64,000 nucleotides of DNA, taken from positions 744,001 through 808,000 of the forward strand of contig NZ_VDQT01000002.1 of the NCBI RefSeq assembly GCF_007667275.1. The letters run 5' to 3'. Source of the DNA: Stenotrophomonas rhizophila. Lineage in GTDB: Bacteria > Pseudomonadota > Gammaproteobacteria > Xanthomonadales > Xanthomonadaceae. This document shows, piece after piece, positions 36,789 to 45,466 of this stretch (positions within the stretch are counted from its first letter, which is position 1; every line of letters begins with the position of its first letter). The position numbers and the translations under genes were made by a program. The notes beneath the pieces are model-generated. The model had not been told where the DNA came from and made no database searches. It saw only the letters and a program-made list of their open reading frames with translations.

Positions 36789-37295
36789 ATGACTGTTGTG
36801 CCACCCCTGCTCCGGACCTCTCTTCTGGCTGCCGCGCTGACCGTGCTGTGGCCCGGCCCGTCGGCCAGCGCCGCGCCGGTGATTCCGCCGACGCATGTTG
36901 ATCTGGTCGACTACCCCACGCCGCAGGCGCAGTGGAACGCCTTCCGCGACCTCCGGCACCGCCTGGAAAACGACTTCGATGACGTCTGCGCCGACACCTT
37001 CTGCGAGGGCGAATACAGCGATTACCACTCGATGAAGCTGCGCTGCTCGGTGGAGCGGGTGAGCGGGCGGGTCAACAGCTGCGGCTGGGCCTTCGCCGCC
37101 AGCGAACTGCAGGTGGACCCGGACACCGGTGCGCTGGTCGCCCGGCAACCCACCTGGCTGTGCCGCTTCCCGATCGGCGCCCACACCACCGTGGAAGCAT
37201 TGCTGGCCTCGCTGGACGGACCGAAGCCGCTGTTCCAGCCGCTGCCCGGCACGGGCAGGACCGTGTTCGACGCATTGGCCAACTGCCTGCGCTAG
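36789..37295 (+). CDS. Secreted Cys-rich protein of unknown function, paralogue 2
   Basis: Protein of 168 residues with a signal peptide ending at PSASAAP. Its cysteines (VCADTFC, LRC, SCGW, WLCRFPI, ANCL) line up with those of the preceding protein, so the two arose by tandem duplication and then diverged strongly. An AAGGAG ribosome-binding site lies 7 bp before ATG 36789. The next gene starts 9 bp after the stop. Function is unknown. Confidence 0.72.
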   Translation: MTVVPPLLRTSLLAAALTVLWPGPSASAAPVIPPTHVDLVDYPTPQAQWNAFRDLRHRLENDFDDVCADTFCEGEYSDYHSMKLRCSVERVSGRVNSCGWAFAASELQVDPDTGALVARQPTWLCRFPIGAHTTVEALLASLDGPKPLFQPLPGTGRTVFDALANCLR

Positions 37296-37304
37296 CCTGC
37301 GGGC

Positions 37305-38525
37305 ATGGATTCACTGCTTGCCGCCGCCGCCCGCGCCCTTGCCGCGGGCGATGTCCTGACCGCGCTGGGCCATGTGGCCCTGCGTGGTGATCCCCCGGCA
37401 CTGGCGCTGCGTGGCGTGGCCATGGCCCAGCTGGGCGAGCTGGAGCGCGCACGCGAGCTGCTGCGGCTGGCCCGGCGCGGCTTCGGCGCCGACGAGGTCC
37501 TGGCCCGGGCGCGCTGCGTGGTGGCGGAGGCCGAAGTGGCGTTGGCGCTGCGCGACCTTACCGGCCCCATCCTTCCCCTGCAGCTCGCCGCTGCCGAACT
37601 GGCCCGGCGTGGCGACCCGCATAACGCCTGCCAGGCCTGGCTGATCCTGGCGCGCCGCGGGTTGCTGCTGGGTCGTCGGCAGGAAGCCGCCGAGGCCCTG
37701 GCCCGCCTGCGCGGCGGCACATCCATCCCGGCCCTGGCGGCGATGGCCTCCCTGACCGAGGCCGGGCTGGCCGCGTGCGCGTTGCAGATGCCCCGCGCGC
37801 TGGCCGCGCTCGAGCATGCCGAGGGAGCCGCCCGCGCATCGGGAATCGCGGCGCTGCAGAGCGAAGTGGCCCAGGCCCGCAGACAGCTCTCGCAGCCTGC
37901 CGCTCGCAGGCTTCAGGGCACGAGCGACGCCGCCCTGGACCTTGCCGCCGTACAGCGCCTGCTCGACTCGCCAGCGTGCGTCATCGACGGCTGCCGCCGT
38001 GGCGTGTGGTCGGGCGGACGCTGGCGCCCGCTGGCACGTCGCCCGCTGTTGTTCGCCCTGTTGCATGCGCTCGGCCGGGCCTGGCCGGCCGATGTCGACC
38101 GCGACCTGCTGATTGCCGAGGTATTCCGCACCGGGGCCGGTGACCACACCCACCGTGCGCGCCTGCGTGTGGAGGTGGGGCGGCTGCGCGTGGCGCTGCA
38201 GGACCTGCTGCATATCGATGCCACCGACATCGGTTACCGCTTGCGGGCGCCGCCCGGCGTCGATGTGGCGGTGCTGGCGCCGCCGCAGGAGGGAGAGCCG
38301 GCGGCGCTGGAAGCGCTGCTGGGCGATGGTGCGGCCTGGTCCACCTCGGCGCTGGCGCTGGCCGTGGGCGCCAGCCAGCGCACCGTGCAGCGCGAGCTGG
38401 CAGCGCTGGAGGCAGCGCGGCGGGTACGCAGCCACGGCCGCGGACGTGCACAGCGCTGGCTCGGTGCACCGCGGGTGGGATTCACGACGATCTTGTTACT
38501 CCCAGCTTCGCTGCCAGGCGACTAG
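37305..38525 (+). CDS. HTH regulator with N-terminal helical-repeat domain
   Basis: Protein of 406 residues, extremely Ala/Leu/Arg-rich. Residues 1-200 look like TPR-type helical repeats (LRGVAMAQLGELERARELLRLARRGFGADEVLARARCVVAEAEVALALRDL). Residues 240-310 resemble a winged-helix/BTAD-type region (RARLRVEVGRLRVALQDLL... DIGYRLRAPPG). A last HTH (STSALALAVGASQRTVQRELAALEAARRVRS) lies near residues 340-380. It is likely a DNA-binding regulator; the target may be the direct-repeat site just upstream of the next gene. No known regulator family is recognised with confidence. Confidence 0.6.
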   Translation: MDSLLAAAARALAAGDVLTALGHVALRGDPPALALRGVAMAQLGELERARELLRLARRGFGADEVLARARCVVAEAEVALALRDLTGPILPLQLAAAELARRGDPHNACQAWLILARRGLLLGRRQEAAEALARLRGGTSIPALAAMASLTEAGLAACALQMPRALAALEHAEGAARASGIAALQSEVAQARRQLSQPAARRLQGTSDAALDLAAVQRLLDSPACVIDGCRRGVWSGGRWRPLARRPLLFALLHALGRAWPADVDRDLLIAEVFRTGAGDHTHRARLRVEVGRLRVALQDLLHIDATDIGYRLRAPPGVDVAVLAPPQEGEPAALEALLGDGAAWSTSALALAVGASQRTVQRELAALEAARRVRSHGRGRAQRWLGAPRVGFTTILLLPASLPGD

Positions 38526-38562
38526 TGTCGTTGCCAGGCACCCCTTCCGACGTGCCAGGAGA
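38507..38562 (+). promoter_or_regulatory. Three direct repeats of TGCCAGG upstream of the beta-propeller gene
   Basis: TGCCAGG occurs at 38512, 38532 and 38553, spaced 20 and 21 bp apart, about two helical turns, so all face the same side of DNA. Flanks are partly conserved (TCGCTGCCAGGCGA, TCGTTGCCAGGCAC, GACGTGCCAGGAGA). The site overlaps the 3' end of the HTH gene and ends 8 bp before the ATG of the propeller gene. It looks like a multi-site operator or activator site; the cognate protein is unknown. Confidence 0.5.
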
Positions 38563-38569
38563 TGCGGGA

Positions 38570-39205
38570 ATGAACACGACCACTGCAGATGTGATCCGGG
38601 AGTACGGCCCCTTCGCAGGCGCCGAAGCCGTGCACGGGGTCAGCTTCGATGGCCGCCACGTATGGGCCGCCGTGGGCGCCGAACTGCTGGCGATCGACCC
38701 GGAAACCGGCCGCACCGTGCAGTCGCTGGCGGTGCCAGGCGACGCCGGCACCGCCTTCGATGGAACCCACCTCTATCAGATCGCCGAAGCACGGATCGAC
38801 CGGATCGACCCGCGGACCGGTGAGGTACTGGGCTCGATCCCCGCGCCCGGCGGTGGCGCGGACTCCGGGATGGCCTGGGCCGAAGGCAGCCTGTGGGTAG
38901 GGCAGTACCGCAACCGCCGCATCCACCAGATCGATCCGGCCGATGGGCGCGTACTGCGCACGATCGAATCGGACCGCTTCGTCACCGGTGTGACCTGGGT
39001 CGATGGCCAGCTCTGGCACGGGACCGACGACGGCGAACGCAGCGACATCCGCCGCGTGGACCCGATCAGCGGTGAAGTGCTCGAGCGCCTGCAGATGCCC
39101 GACGGCATGCATGTCAGTGGCCTGGAGTCGGACGGTGGCAGCGTGTTCTATGCCGGCGGCGGGCGCAGCGGAAAGCTGCGTGCGGTACGTCGCCCGCGCG
39201 ATTGA
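38570..39205 (+). CDS. YncE/PQQ-like beta-propeller protein, cytoplasmic
   Basis: Protein of 211 residues with five visible propeller blades: HGVSFDGRHVWAAV...LAIDPETGRTVQSL, GTAFDGTHLYQIAEARIDRIDPRTGEVLGSI, GMAWAEGSLWVGQYRNRRIHQIDPADGRVLRTI, GVTWVDGQLWHGT...RRVDPISGEVLERL, and a last partial blade. It has no signal peptide or membrane segment, so it is probably cytoplasmic. The role is unknown; it may bind a small ligand or protein partner. It lies 44 bp after the HTH gene, with the repeated TGCCAGG sites in the gap. Confidence 0.7.
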   Translation: MNTTTADVIREYGPFAGAEAVHGVSFDGRHVWAAVGAELLAIDPETGRTVQSLAVPGDAGTAFDGTHLYQIAEARIDRIDPRTGEVLGSIPAPGGGADSGMAWAEGSLWVGQYRNRRIHQIDPADGRVLRTIESDRFVTGVTWVDGQLWHGTDDGERSDIRRVDPISGEVLERLQMPDGMHVSGLESDGGSVFYAGGGRSGKLRAVRRPRD

Positions 39206-39222
39206 CGTAGGGCGGGGCGGTA

Positions 39223-39471
39223 CTAGCGCGCCACCGAATCGGCATGCAGCGCTTCGTTGAGTTCGTCGACCACGATCGCCCAGTCGGCATCCTCCTTCAA
39301 CTGTTCGCCGAGGAACTGACGCTGGGCCGCGCTCCAGTAAGTCGCCTCGGTGACCTTGACGTCGGCCGGCAGCTGGTGGCCGAGGATGAACGCGGCGATG
39401 GCCTCGTTGCTGGACTCCAGGCCCAGCTGTTCGAACAACGTGGTCATGCGCGATTCGGTGGTGTCCATCAT
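39223..39471 (-). CDS. DUF2789-family protein
   Basis: Small acidic protein of 82 residues starting MMDTTESRMTTLFEQLGLESSNEAIAAFI. The family-typical LFEQLGL, FI..H.LP..V.L..A.FW..AQ..FL pattern is recognisable. Function is unknown; no membrane segment or metal motif is seen. The start is uncertain between ATG 39471 and ATG 39468. It is divergent from the heme oxygenase gene. Confidence 0.75.
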   Translation of the reverse strand: MMDTTESRMTTLFEQLGLESSNEAIAAFILGHQLPADVKVTEATYWSAAQRQFLGEQLKEDADWAIVVDELNEALHADSVAR

Positions 39472-39650
39472 GGCAATCCTGGGTGGGGCGGAAGAATGCG
39501 CCATTATCAACACCCCGAAGTGATGATGGCATCGCCGGAATGGGGGAGCAGGCCCACCCGTCCATCCCGCTTGCGGTAGTCTGCTTGGCAGGCGTCTTAC
39601 CCCTGTGTCGTGCGCTGCGCGGCATTGCCAACTTTTCCTGCCAGAACGCC

Positions 39651-40238
39651 ATGAACGCCCCCGAGACCCTTGAAGCCACCCGCAGCCAACGCCTGAAGGC
39701 CGCTACCCGCGACAGCCACGGCGCGCTGGACAAACGCATCATGGCCGGCGACATCTTCGCCGACCGCGACCGTTTTGCCCGCTTCCTGCGCGTGCAGTAC
39801 CGCTTCCATCGCGATATCGACGCGCTATATGCCAACGCCGCGCTGGATGCGCTGCTACCGGACCTTGCCGAACGCCGGCGGCTGCCGGAGGTGACCCGCG
39901 ACCTGCGCGATCTGGAACAGATCCTGCCGGAGCCGGTGTCGATGCGGCTGGACCCGGACCTGCCGCTGGCGGCGGCGCTGGGCTGGCTGTACGTGGCCGA
40001 GGGCTCCAACCTGGGCGGCACCGTCCTCTACAAGATGGCGGCACAGCTGGGCCTGGACGCGGATTTCGGCGCGCGGCACCTGGCCGCGCATCCCGATGGT
40101 GCGGCACGCCACTGGCGTGCCTTCACCGCAGCGCTGGACAGCGTGGAGCTGACCGACGCCGAAGAGCAGCAGGTGATCGAGGCCGCCAACGCGGCGTTCC
40201 GCAGCGTGCACGACCATGTCGAACTGGAATTCGCATGA
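39651..40238 (+). CDS. bphO: Biliverdin-producing heme oxygenase (BphO/HemO type)
   Basis: Heme oxygenase of 195 residues that opens heme to biliverdin, Fe and CO. The proximal heme His is expected in RLKAATRDSHGALDKRIM, and the signature GWLYVAEGSNLGG is present. ATG 39651 is chosen from the family N-terminus. In many bacteria such genes sit beside a bacteriophytochrome that uses biliverdin; here the neighbours are DUF2789 and hppA, so iron release from heme is as plausible as chromophore supply. The symbol reflects family, not proven role. Confidence 0.87.
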   Translation: MNAPETLEATRSQRLKAATRDSHGALDKRIMAGDIFADRDRFARFLRVQYRFHRDIDALYANAALDALLPDLAERRRLPEVTRDLRDLEQILPEPVSMRLDPDLPLAAALGWLYVAEGSNLGGTVLYKMAAQLGLDADFGARHLAAHPDGAARHWRAFTAALDSVELTDAEEQQVIEAANAAFRSVHDHVELEFA

Positions 40239-40270
40239 GCGCTGACGGCCAGCCTCGGGCACCCTGACCG

Positions 40271-42298
40271 CTACAGCAACGGCACCAGCAGCAGCGCCAC
40301 GATGTTGATGATCTTGATCAACGGGTTGATCGCCGGCCCCGCGGTGTCCTTGTAGGGATCGCCGACGGTATCGCCGGTCACCGCCGCCTTGTGCGCTTCG
40401 CTGCCCTTGCCGCCGAAATGCCCGTCTTCGATGTACTTCTTGGCATTGTCCCAGGCGCCGCCGCCGGTGGTCATCGAGATCGCCACGAACAGGCCGGTGA
40501 CGATGGTGCCGATCAGCAGCCCACCCAGCGCGCGCGGCCCGAGCAGCAGCCCGACCACCACCGGCACCACCACCGGCAGCAGCGAGGGGACGATCATTTC
40601 GCGGATCGCCGAACGGGTCAGCATGTCCACCGCGCGGTCGTACTGCGGCTTGCCGGTGCCCTGCATGATCCCGGGAATCTCGCGGAACTGCCGTCGCACC
40701 TCCTCCACCACCGCCCCGGCGGCGCGGCCGACCGCCTCCATTGCCATGGCGCCGAACAGGTAGGGGATCAGGCCGCCGATCAACAGGCCGATGATCACCG
40801 TGTGGTCGGAAAGGTCGAAGGCGAATACTTCGCCCGGGTTCGCCGCCTGCAGGTTGTGGGTGTAGTCGGCGAACAGCACCAGCGCGGCCAGCGCCGCGGA
40901 CCCGATCGCATAGCCCTTGGTCACCGCCTTGGTGGTGTTGCCCACCGCATCCAGCGGGTCGGTGATGTTGCGGATTTCCGGCGGCAGTTCGGCCATTTCG
41001 GCGATGCCGCCGGCGTTGTCGGTGATCGGTCCGTACGCGTCCAGCGCCACGATCATGCCGGCCATTGACAGCATCGCGGTGGCGGCGATGGCGATGCCGT
41101 ACAGCCCGCCGTGCAGGTGTGCCAGCCAGATCGCCAGGCACACCGCGATCACCGGGAGCGCGGTCGACTTCATCGACACCCCCAGCCCGGCAATGATGTT
41201 GGTGCCGTGCCCGGTAGTGGAAGCCTGTGCCACGTGCTGCACCGGCTTGTACTGGGTACCGGTGTAGTACTCGGTGATCCACACGATCAACCCGGTCAGG
41301 ACCAGTCCGATCAGCGCGCAGAGGTACAGGTTGAACGCACCATGCGCGTTGTCCGGCATCAACTGCAGGGTAATCGGGTAGAACGCGATCGCGGCCAGCA
41401 CGCCCGACACGATCACGCCCTTGTAAAGCGCACCCATGATCGAGCCGCCTGGTTTCACCTTGACGAACAGCGCACCGATGATCGAGGCGATGATCGACAC
41501 CCCGCCCAGCACCAGCGGGTACAGGATCGCATTGCGCCCGGCCTCGGCGATCATCAGGCTGCCCAGCAGCATGGTGGCGATCACCGTCACCGCGTAGGTC
41601 TCGAACAGGTCGGCGGCCATGCCGGCGCAGTCGCCAACGTTGTCGCCGACGTTGTCGGCGATCACCGCCGGGTTGCGCGGGTCGTCCTCGGGAATGCCGG
41701 CCTCGACCTTGCCCACCAGGTCGGCGCCGACGTCGGCGCCCTTGGTGAAGATGCCGCCGCCAAGCCGGGCGAAGATCGAGATCAGCGACGAGCCGAACGC
41801 CAGCCCGACCAGCGCATGCAGCGCGGCGCCGGTATCCAGCCCCAGGCGCAGCAGCAGCGCGTAGTACCCGGCCACGCCAAGCAGGCCCAGCCCGACCACC
41901 AGCATGCCGGTGATCGCACCGCCGCGGAACGCCACGTCCATGGCCGCACCGAGGCCATGGCGTGCCGCCTCGGCGGTACGCACATTGGCGCGTACCGACA
42001 CGTTCATGCCGATGTAGCCGGCCGCGCCGGACAGCACCGCACCGATCGCGAAGCCGATCGCGGTGTACCAGCTGAGGAAGAACCCGACCAGCACCAACAG
42101 CACCACGCCGGCGATGCCGATGGTCAGGTATTGGCGGTTGAGGTAGGCGCGCGCGCCTTCCTGGATGGCGGCGGCGATTTCCTGCATGCGGGCATTGCCG
42201 GCCGGTTGCCGGAGAATCCAGCGTGCCGAAACGATGCCGTAGAGAATCGCAAGAATGGCGCAGAACAACGCAAGTGAAAGCCCATGACGTTCCAGCAT
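40271..42298 (-). CDS. hppA: H+-translocating membrane pyrophosphatase, K+-independent type
   Basis: Integral membrane PPase of 675 residues with about sixteen helices that couples PPi hydrolysis to proton pumping. The PPi-binding motif is [48 protein letters not shown], given here in pieces: [18 protein letters not shown] and [16 protein letters not shown] has Lys at the position that is Ala in K+-dependent enzymes, which indicates the K+-insensitive subclass. ATG 42298 begins directly before the first helix. Together with PPi-dependent phosphofructokinase (43158-44414) it points to PPi as an energy source. Confidence 0.96.
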   Translation of the reverse strand: MLERHGLSLALFCAILAILYGIVSARWILRQPAGNARMQEIAAAIQEGARAYLNRQYLTIGIAGVVLLVLVGFFLSWYTAIGFAIGAVLSGAAGYIGMNVSVRANVRTAEAARHGLGAAMDVAFRGGAITGMLVVGLGLLGVAGYYALLLRLGLDTGAALHALVGLAFGSSLISIFARLGGGIFTKGADVGADLVGKVEAGIPEDDPRNPAVIADNVGDNVGDCAGMAADLFETYAVTVIATMLLGSLMIAEAGRNAILYPLVLGGVSIIASIIGALFVKVKPGGSIMGALYKGVIVSGVLAAIAFYPITLQLMPDNAHGAFNLYLCALIGLVLTGLIVWITEYYTGTQYKPVQHVAQASTTGHGTNIIAGLGVSMKSTALPVIAVCLAIWLAHLHGGLYGIAIAATAMLSMAGMIVALDAYGPITDNAGGIAEMAELPPEIRNITDPLDAVGNTTKAVTKGYAIGSAALAALVLFADYTHNLQAANPGEVFAFDLSDHTVIIGLLIGGLIPYLFGAMAMEAVGRAAGAVVEEVRRQFREIPGIMQGTGKPQYDRAVDMLTRSAIREMIVPSLLPVVVPVVVGLLLGPRALGGLLIGTIVTGLFVAISMTTGGGAWDNAKKYIEDGHFGGKGSEAHKAAVTGDTVGDPYKDTAGPAINPLIKIINIVALLLVPLL

Positions 42299-42527
42299 GT
42301 CCCCTCCCGGGTGATGGATGGCATCCAGTCGACGGACGAACCTCACCACGTGGGACACAACGGGCTGCAACGATGGACCAACCCGTTCAGACCGTACCCG
42401 GTCATCAAGCGTGTGGCTTTGTTCAGCAATCCTGGAGCGCCCCCCGAGTATGCAATGAAAATATCGCCCCTGCCCAGCGATTGCGCCCAACAGCCCAACG
42501 AAGCCCAGATCCAGGGCGCACGAGGCT

Positions 42528-42550
42528 GTAGCGCCGACCGTTGGTCGGCT
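42528..42550 (+). repeat. GTAG-type REP, GACC/GGTC subfamily
   Basis: GTAG then GCCGACC and GGTCGGC arms around GTT. It lies in the 353-bp gap between the hppA start and the next plus-strand gene. The remainder of that gap (42299-42651) holds promoter space for both genes and a pyrimidine-rich stretch before the ATG; I see nothing else in it. Confidence 0.8.
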
Positions 42551-42651
42551 CCGCGGTTCGCGCACACCCACCCGCCCCGGCAGCACCCCCTTGCCACACC
42601 GTTCATCCCCCCCAAGCCACCCTCACCTCCACCCCAACGGAGGCTTCCCCC

Positions 42652-43155
42652 ATGTCCCCCCGCCACCTCATCCTGCTGGCCCTGCTCCCCTGCGCAACCA
42701 CGTTCGCCGCCGAAACCCCCGAACTGCAACGCCCGACCGGCACGCCGCAGGCGGTCAATACCGTGCACACCCTGCGCCAGATTCCCGAAGCCTGCGCGCG
42801 CCTGGAAGGCAGCTTCACCGGTGACCCCGCCCAGCCCTACCGCTTCAACGTGGTCCGCACCAGCGAGCAGTGCCAGCCGCGCGCCCGTTTCGTCGACTTC
42901 GAAAAAGCCCAGCCCAGCGTAGCCAAGGGCTGGAAACTCAACGACGTGATCCGCGTGCCCAGCGCGGCGTGCCCCGCGCAGCAGGCGGTGGTGCGGGTGT
43001 GGCGCCTGCCGGTGGAACAGAAGCCGCAGCTCGACGGCCAAGGCCAGTCGCGCATCTACCTGGAGGAGGCGAAGAAGCAGGCCGCCGCCGGCAAGACGGC
43101 GCAGATCCCCATGTTCGCCGCGCAACTGGCGGTGGAAGGCGCCGCCTGCCGCTGA
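42652..43155 (+). CDS. Secreted protein of unknown function
   Basis: Protein of 167 residues with a signal peptide (HLILLALLPCATTFAA, cleaved before ETPELQR). The mature part has four or five cysteines (PEACARLEGSF, SEQCQPRARFVDF, PSAACPAQQ, EGAACR) and is otherwise polar. No family is recognised. It converges with pfp, whose stop is 2 bp away, so the two transcripts must overlap at their ends. Confidence 0.72.
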   Translation: MSPRHLILLALLPCATTFAAETPELQRPTGTPQAVNTVHTLRQIPEACARLEGSFTGDPAQPYRFNVVRTSEQCQPRARFVDFEKAQPSVAKGWKLNDVIRVPSAACPAQQAVVRVWRLPVEQKPQLDGQGQSRIYLEEAKKQAAAGKTAQIPMFAAQLAVEGAACR

Positions 43156-43157
43156 CC

Positions 43158-44414
43158 TTACGCCTCGAACGCCGGCAGCTTCTTTTTCACCGCCACGTTC
43201 TTCAGCGTCACATACTTCGGCAACCCATCCGCGCCATAGGGCAGCGGGGCCTCGCCCTTGATCAGCGGCGACAGGTAGGCGCGTGCCTTGTCGGTGATGC
43301 CGAAGCCATCGCGGCGGATGAAGCCGGCCGGCATCTTCTTCTCGTGGTTGGCGACCTTGTGCAGCGGTGCCGGTTCGATCTTCCAGCGATAGGGCGCGTC
43401 GCTGCTGCGCACGATCACCGGCATCACCGCGTTCTGGCCCTTCAGTGCGTACTGCACCGCCGCCTTGCCCACGGCCTGCGCCTGTTCCCAGTCGGTCTTC
43501 GAGGCGATATGGCGCGCAGACCGCTGGAGGTAGTCGGGCAGGGTCCAGTGCACTTTGTAGCCCAGCGCGTCCTTGACCCGCGCGGCCAGCTGCGAGGCCA
43601 CGCCGCCCAGCTGGGTGTGCCCGAACGAGTCCTTGCCGCCGCCGGCATCTGCCACGAAGCGGCCATCGGCGGTCTGGATGCCTTCGGAGGCGACCACCAC
43701 GCAGTGGCCCACGCGTTCCACCACCTGCTTAACCTTGGCCAGGAACGCGGCCTCGTCGTAGGCGCGCTCGGGCAGCAGAATGATGTGCGGGGCCTCGTCG
43801 GGCCCGTTGCCGGCCAGCCCGGCTGCCGCCGCCAGCCAGCCGGCGTGCCGACCCATGGCCTCGTACACGAACACCTTGGTCGAGGTTTCGGCCATGGCCG
43901 CCACGTCCAACGCCGCCTCGCGCACCGACACGGCGGTGTACTTGGCCGCCGAACCGAAGCCCGGGCAGGTGTCGGTCACCGCCAGATCGTTGTCGATGGT
44001 CTTGGGCACGCCGATGCAGGTCAGGTCGTAGTTGAACGCCTTGGCCAGCTGGGACACCTTCCAGGCCGTATCGGCCGAATCGTTGCCGCCGTTGTAGAGG
44101 AACCAGCGCACGTCGTGCGCCTGCAGCACCGCCAGCAGGCGCTCGTAGCGGGCGCGGTCGGCGTCCAGCGATTTGAGCTTGTAGCGGCATGAGCCGAACG
44201 CGCCGCCCGGGGTGTGGGCCAGCGCCGCGATCGCCGCGGCCGATTCCTTCGAGGTGTCGATCAGCTCCTCGCGCAGGGCGCCCAGGATGCCGTTGCGCGC
44301 CGCCAAGACCTTGATTCCCTTGGCCCTGGCGGTACCGATCACCGCCGAGGCGGTGGCGTTGATGACGGCGGTGACGCCGCCTGACTGGGCGTAGAGCAGG
44401 GTACCTTTGGACAT
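43158..44414 (-). CDS. pfp: PPi-dependent 6-phosphofructokinase
   Basis: Phosphofructokinase of 418 residues that uses PPi instead of ATP and is reversible. Family blocks are GTLLYAQSGGVTAVINA, the sequence LYNGGNDSADTA, the catalytic PKTIDNDLAVTDTCPGFGSAAKY, EAMGRHAGWLA and LGYKVHWTLPDYLQRSARH. The PKTIDND loop and an Asn-Asp in place of the ATP-type glycine-rich site mark the PPi class. Xanthomonads typically rely on this enzyme, mainly for gluconeogenic or pentose-linked flux; that is family knowledge. Confidence 0.95.
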   Translation of the reverse strand: MSKGTLLYAQSGGVTAVINATASAVIGTARAKGIKVLAARNGILGALREELIDTSKESAAAIAALAHTPGGAFGSCRYKLKSLDADRARYERLLAVLQAHDVRWFLYNGGNDSADTAWKVSQLAKAFNYDLTCIGVPKTIDNDLAVTDTCPGFGSAAKYTAVSVREAALDVAAMAETSTKVFVYEAMGRHAGWLAAAAGLAGNGPDEAPHIILLPERAYDEAAFLAKVKQVVERVGHCVVVASEGIQTADGRFVADAGGGKDSFGHTQLGGVASQLAARVKDALGYKVHWTLPDYLQRSARHIASKTDWEQAQAVGKAAVQYALKGQNAVMPVIVRSSDAPYRWKIEPAPLHKVANHEKKMPAGFIRRDGFGITDKARAYLSPLIKGEAPLPYGADGLPKYVTLKNVAVKKKLPAFEA

Positions 44415-44554
44415 GGCTGGACCTTTTTCGGGGGGAAGGACATTGCAGGGACATTACCGGTATGAGGTAAAGTGCGTGTATTGCGGTGCAGCGTGATTGT
44501 GAATAATCACGGGGCGCGCGCCCTTCCGTTTTTTACCAAGTTGGAGTCAGGTTG

Positions 44555-45118
44555 ATGCGATTGGTTCTGTTGGGACCGCCCGGTTCGGGCAAGGGGACAC
44601 AGGCGACGCGCCTGAAGGAACACCTCGACATTGCGCACATTTCCACCGGTGACCTGCTGCGGGCCGAAGTAGCCGCCGGCACCGAGCTGGGCAAGCAGGC
44701 CAAGGCCGTGATGGATGCCGGCAACCTGGTGTCCGACGACATCCTGCTGGGCATGCTCGAATCGCGCCTGGGCCAGGCGGACGTGGCCAAGGGCTTCATC
44801 CTGGATGGTTATCCGCGCAACGTGGCCCAGGCCAATGCGCTGGACGCCCTGCTGGCGAAGATCGGCCAGCCGCTGGATGCGGTGGTGCAGCTGGATGTGC
44901 CAAGCGAACTGCTGGTCGAGCGCATTGCCGGCCGCGCGCAGGAGCAGGGCCGCGCCGACGACAGTCCCGAATCGGTGCGCCAGCGTCTTCGCGTGTACAC
45001 CGAGCAGACCGCGCCGGTGGTGGACTTCTATGCCGATCGCGGCACGCTGGCGCGCGTCGATGGCGTGGGCGGGCTGGAAGAAGTGGAAGCCCGCATCCAC
45101 GCGGCGATCAAGGCCTGA
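44555..45118 (+). CDS. adk: Adenylate kinase, short-lid form
   Basis: Phosphotransfer between ATP and AMP. The protein has 187 residues, with P-loop GPPGSGKGT, the AMP-binding HISTGDLLRAE and GFILDGYPRN blocks, and a reduced lid (RIAGRAQEQGRADDSPESVRQRLRVY) without zinc cysteines. ATG 44555 follows a GGAG ribosome-binding site; the TTG one codon upstream is a weaker start. It is divergent from pfp across 140 bp. Confidence 0.97.
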   Translation: MRLVLLGPPGSGKGTQATRLKEHLDIAHISTGDLLRAEVAAGTELGKQAKAVMDAGNLVSDDILLGMLESRLGQADVAKGFILDGYPRNVAQANALDALLAKIGQPLDAVVQLDVPSELLVERIAGRAQEQGRADDSPESVRQRLRVYTEQTAPVVDFYADRGTLARVDGVGGLEEVEARIHAAIKA

Positions 45119-45466
45119 CAACCTACACGCGCACGCCCGGTCCTATCGGAACCGGGCGTGCGGTGTAGAGCGCCAGCGATCGGGCCTGCTCAGAGCCCCA
45201 CAATATGAGCCCCCCTGGGGATGGCCTCTTGGGGAGTAGGACCATCGGGGGTACTGCGGCTGGCGCGATGAATTGTGTACGTGTTCACAGTACATCGCTA
45301 TCGGGAATTCCCTGACAGCGCGCGCGCAAAGCCACGCGCTGTCGTCCCACAGTCTGCTTCGCAAACAGTGGGCCCCATGTCTGCTTCCATACCCCTGACT
45401 CAGGGGGCTGTCCCCCAGATGCTTTGCGACTCCCCTTCAGAGTGGGCTTTGGGCGACAATCGGGTG
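45119..45466 (+). other. Structured gene-free region between adk and mpl
   Basis: This 348-bp stretch has no convincing gene but many inverted repeats. An extended palindrome at 45123-45168 has CTACAC at one end and GTGTAG at the other, with CACGCCCGGT/ACCGGGCGTG as its core stem and likely adk terminator. Further ones are TGTAC/GTACA near 45277-45295, GACAGCGCG/CGCGCTGTC near 45314-45343, CCCACAGTCTGC/GCAAACAGTGGG near 45346-45373, and GGGGG/CCCCC near 45403-45417. It may be a structured mpl leader or a small RNA gene. Confidence 0.5.
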
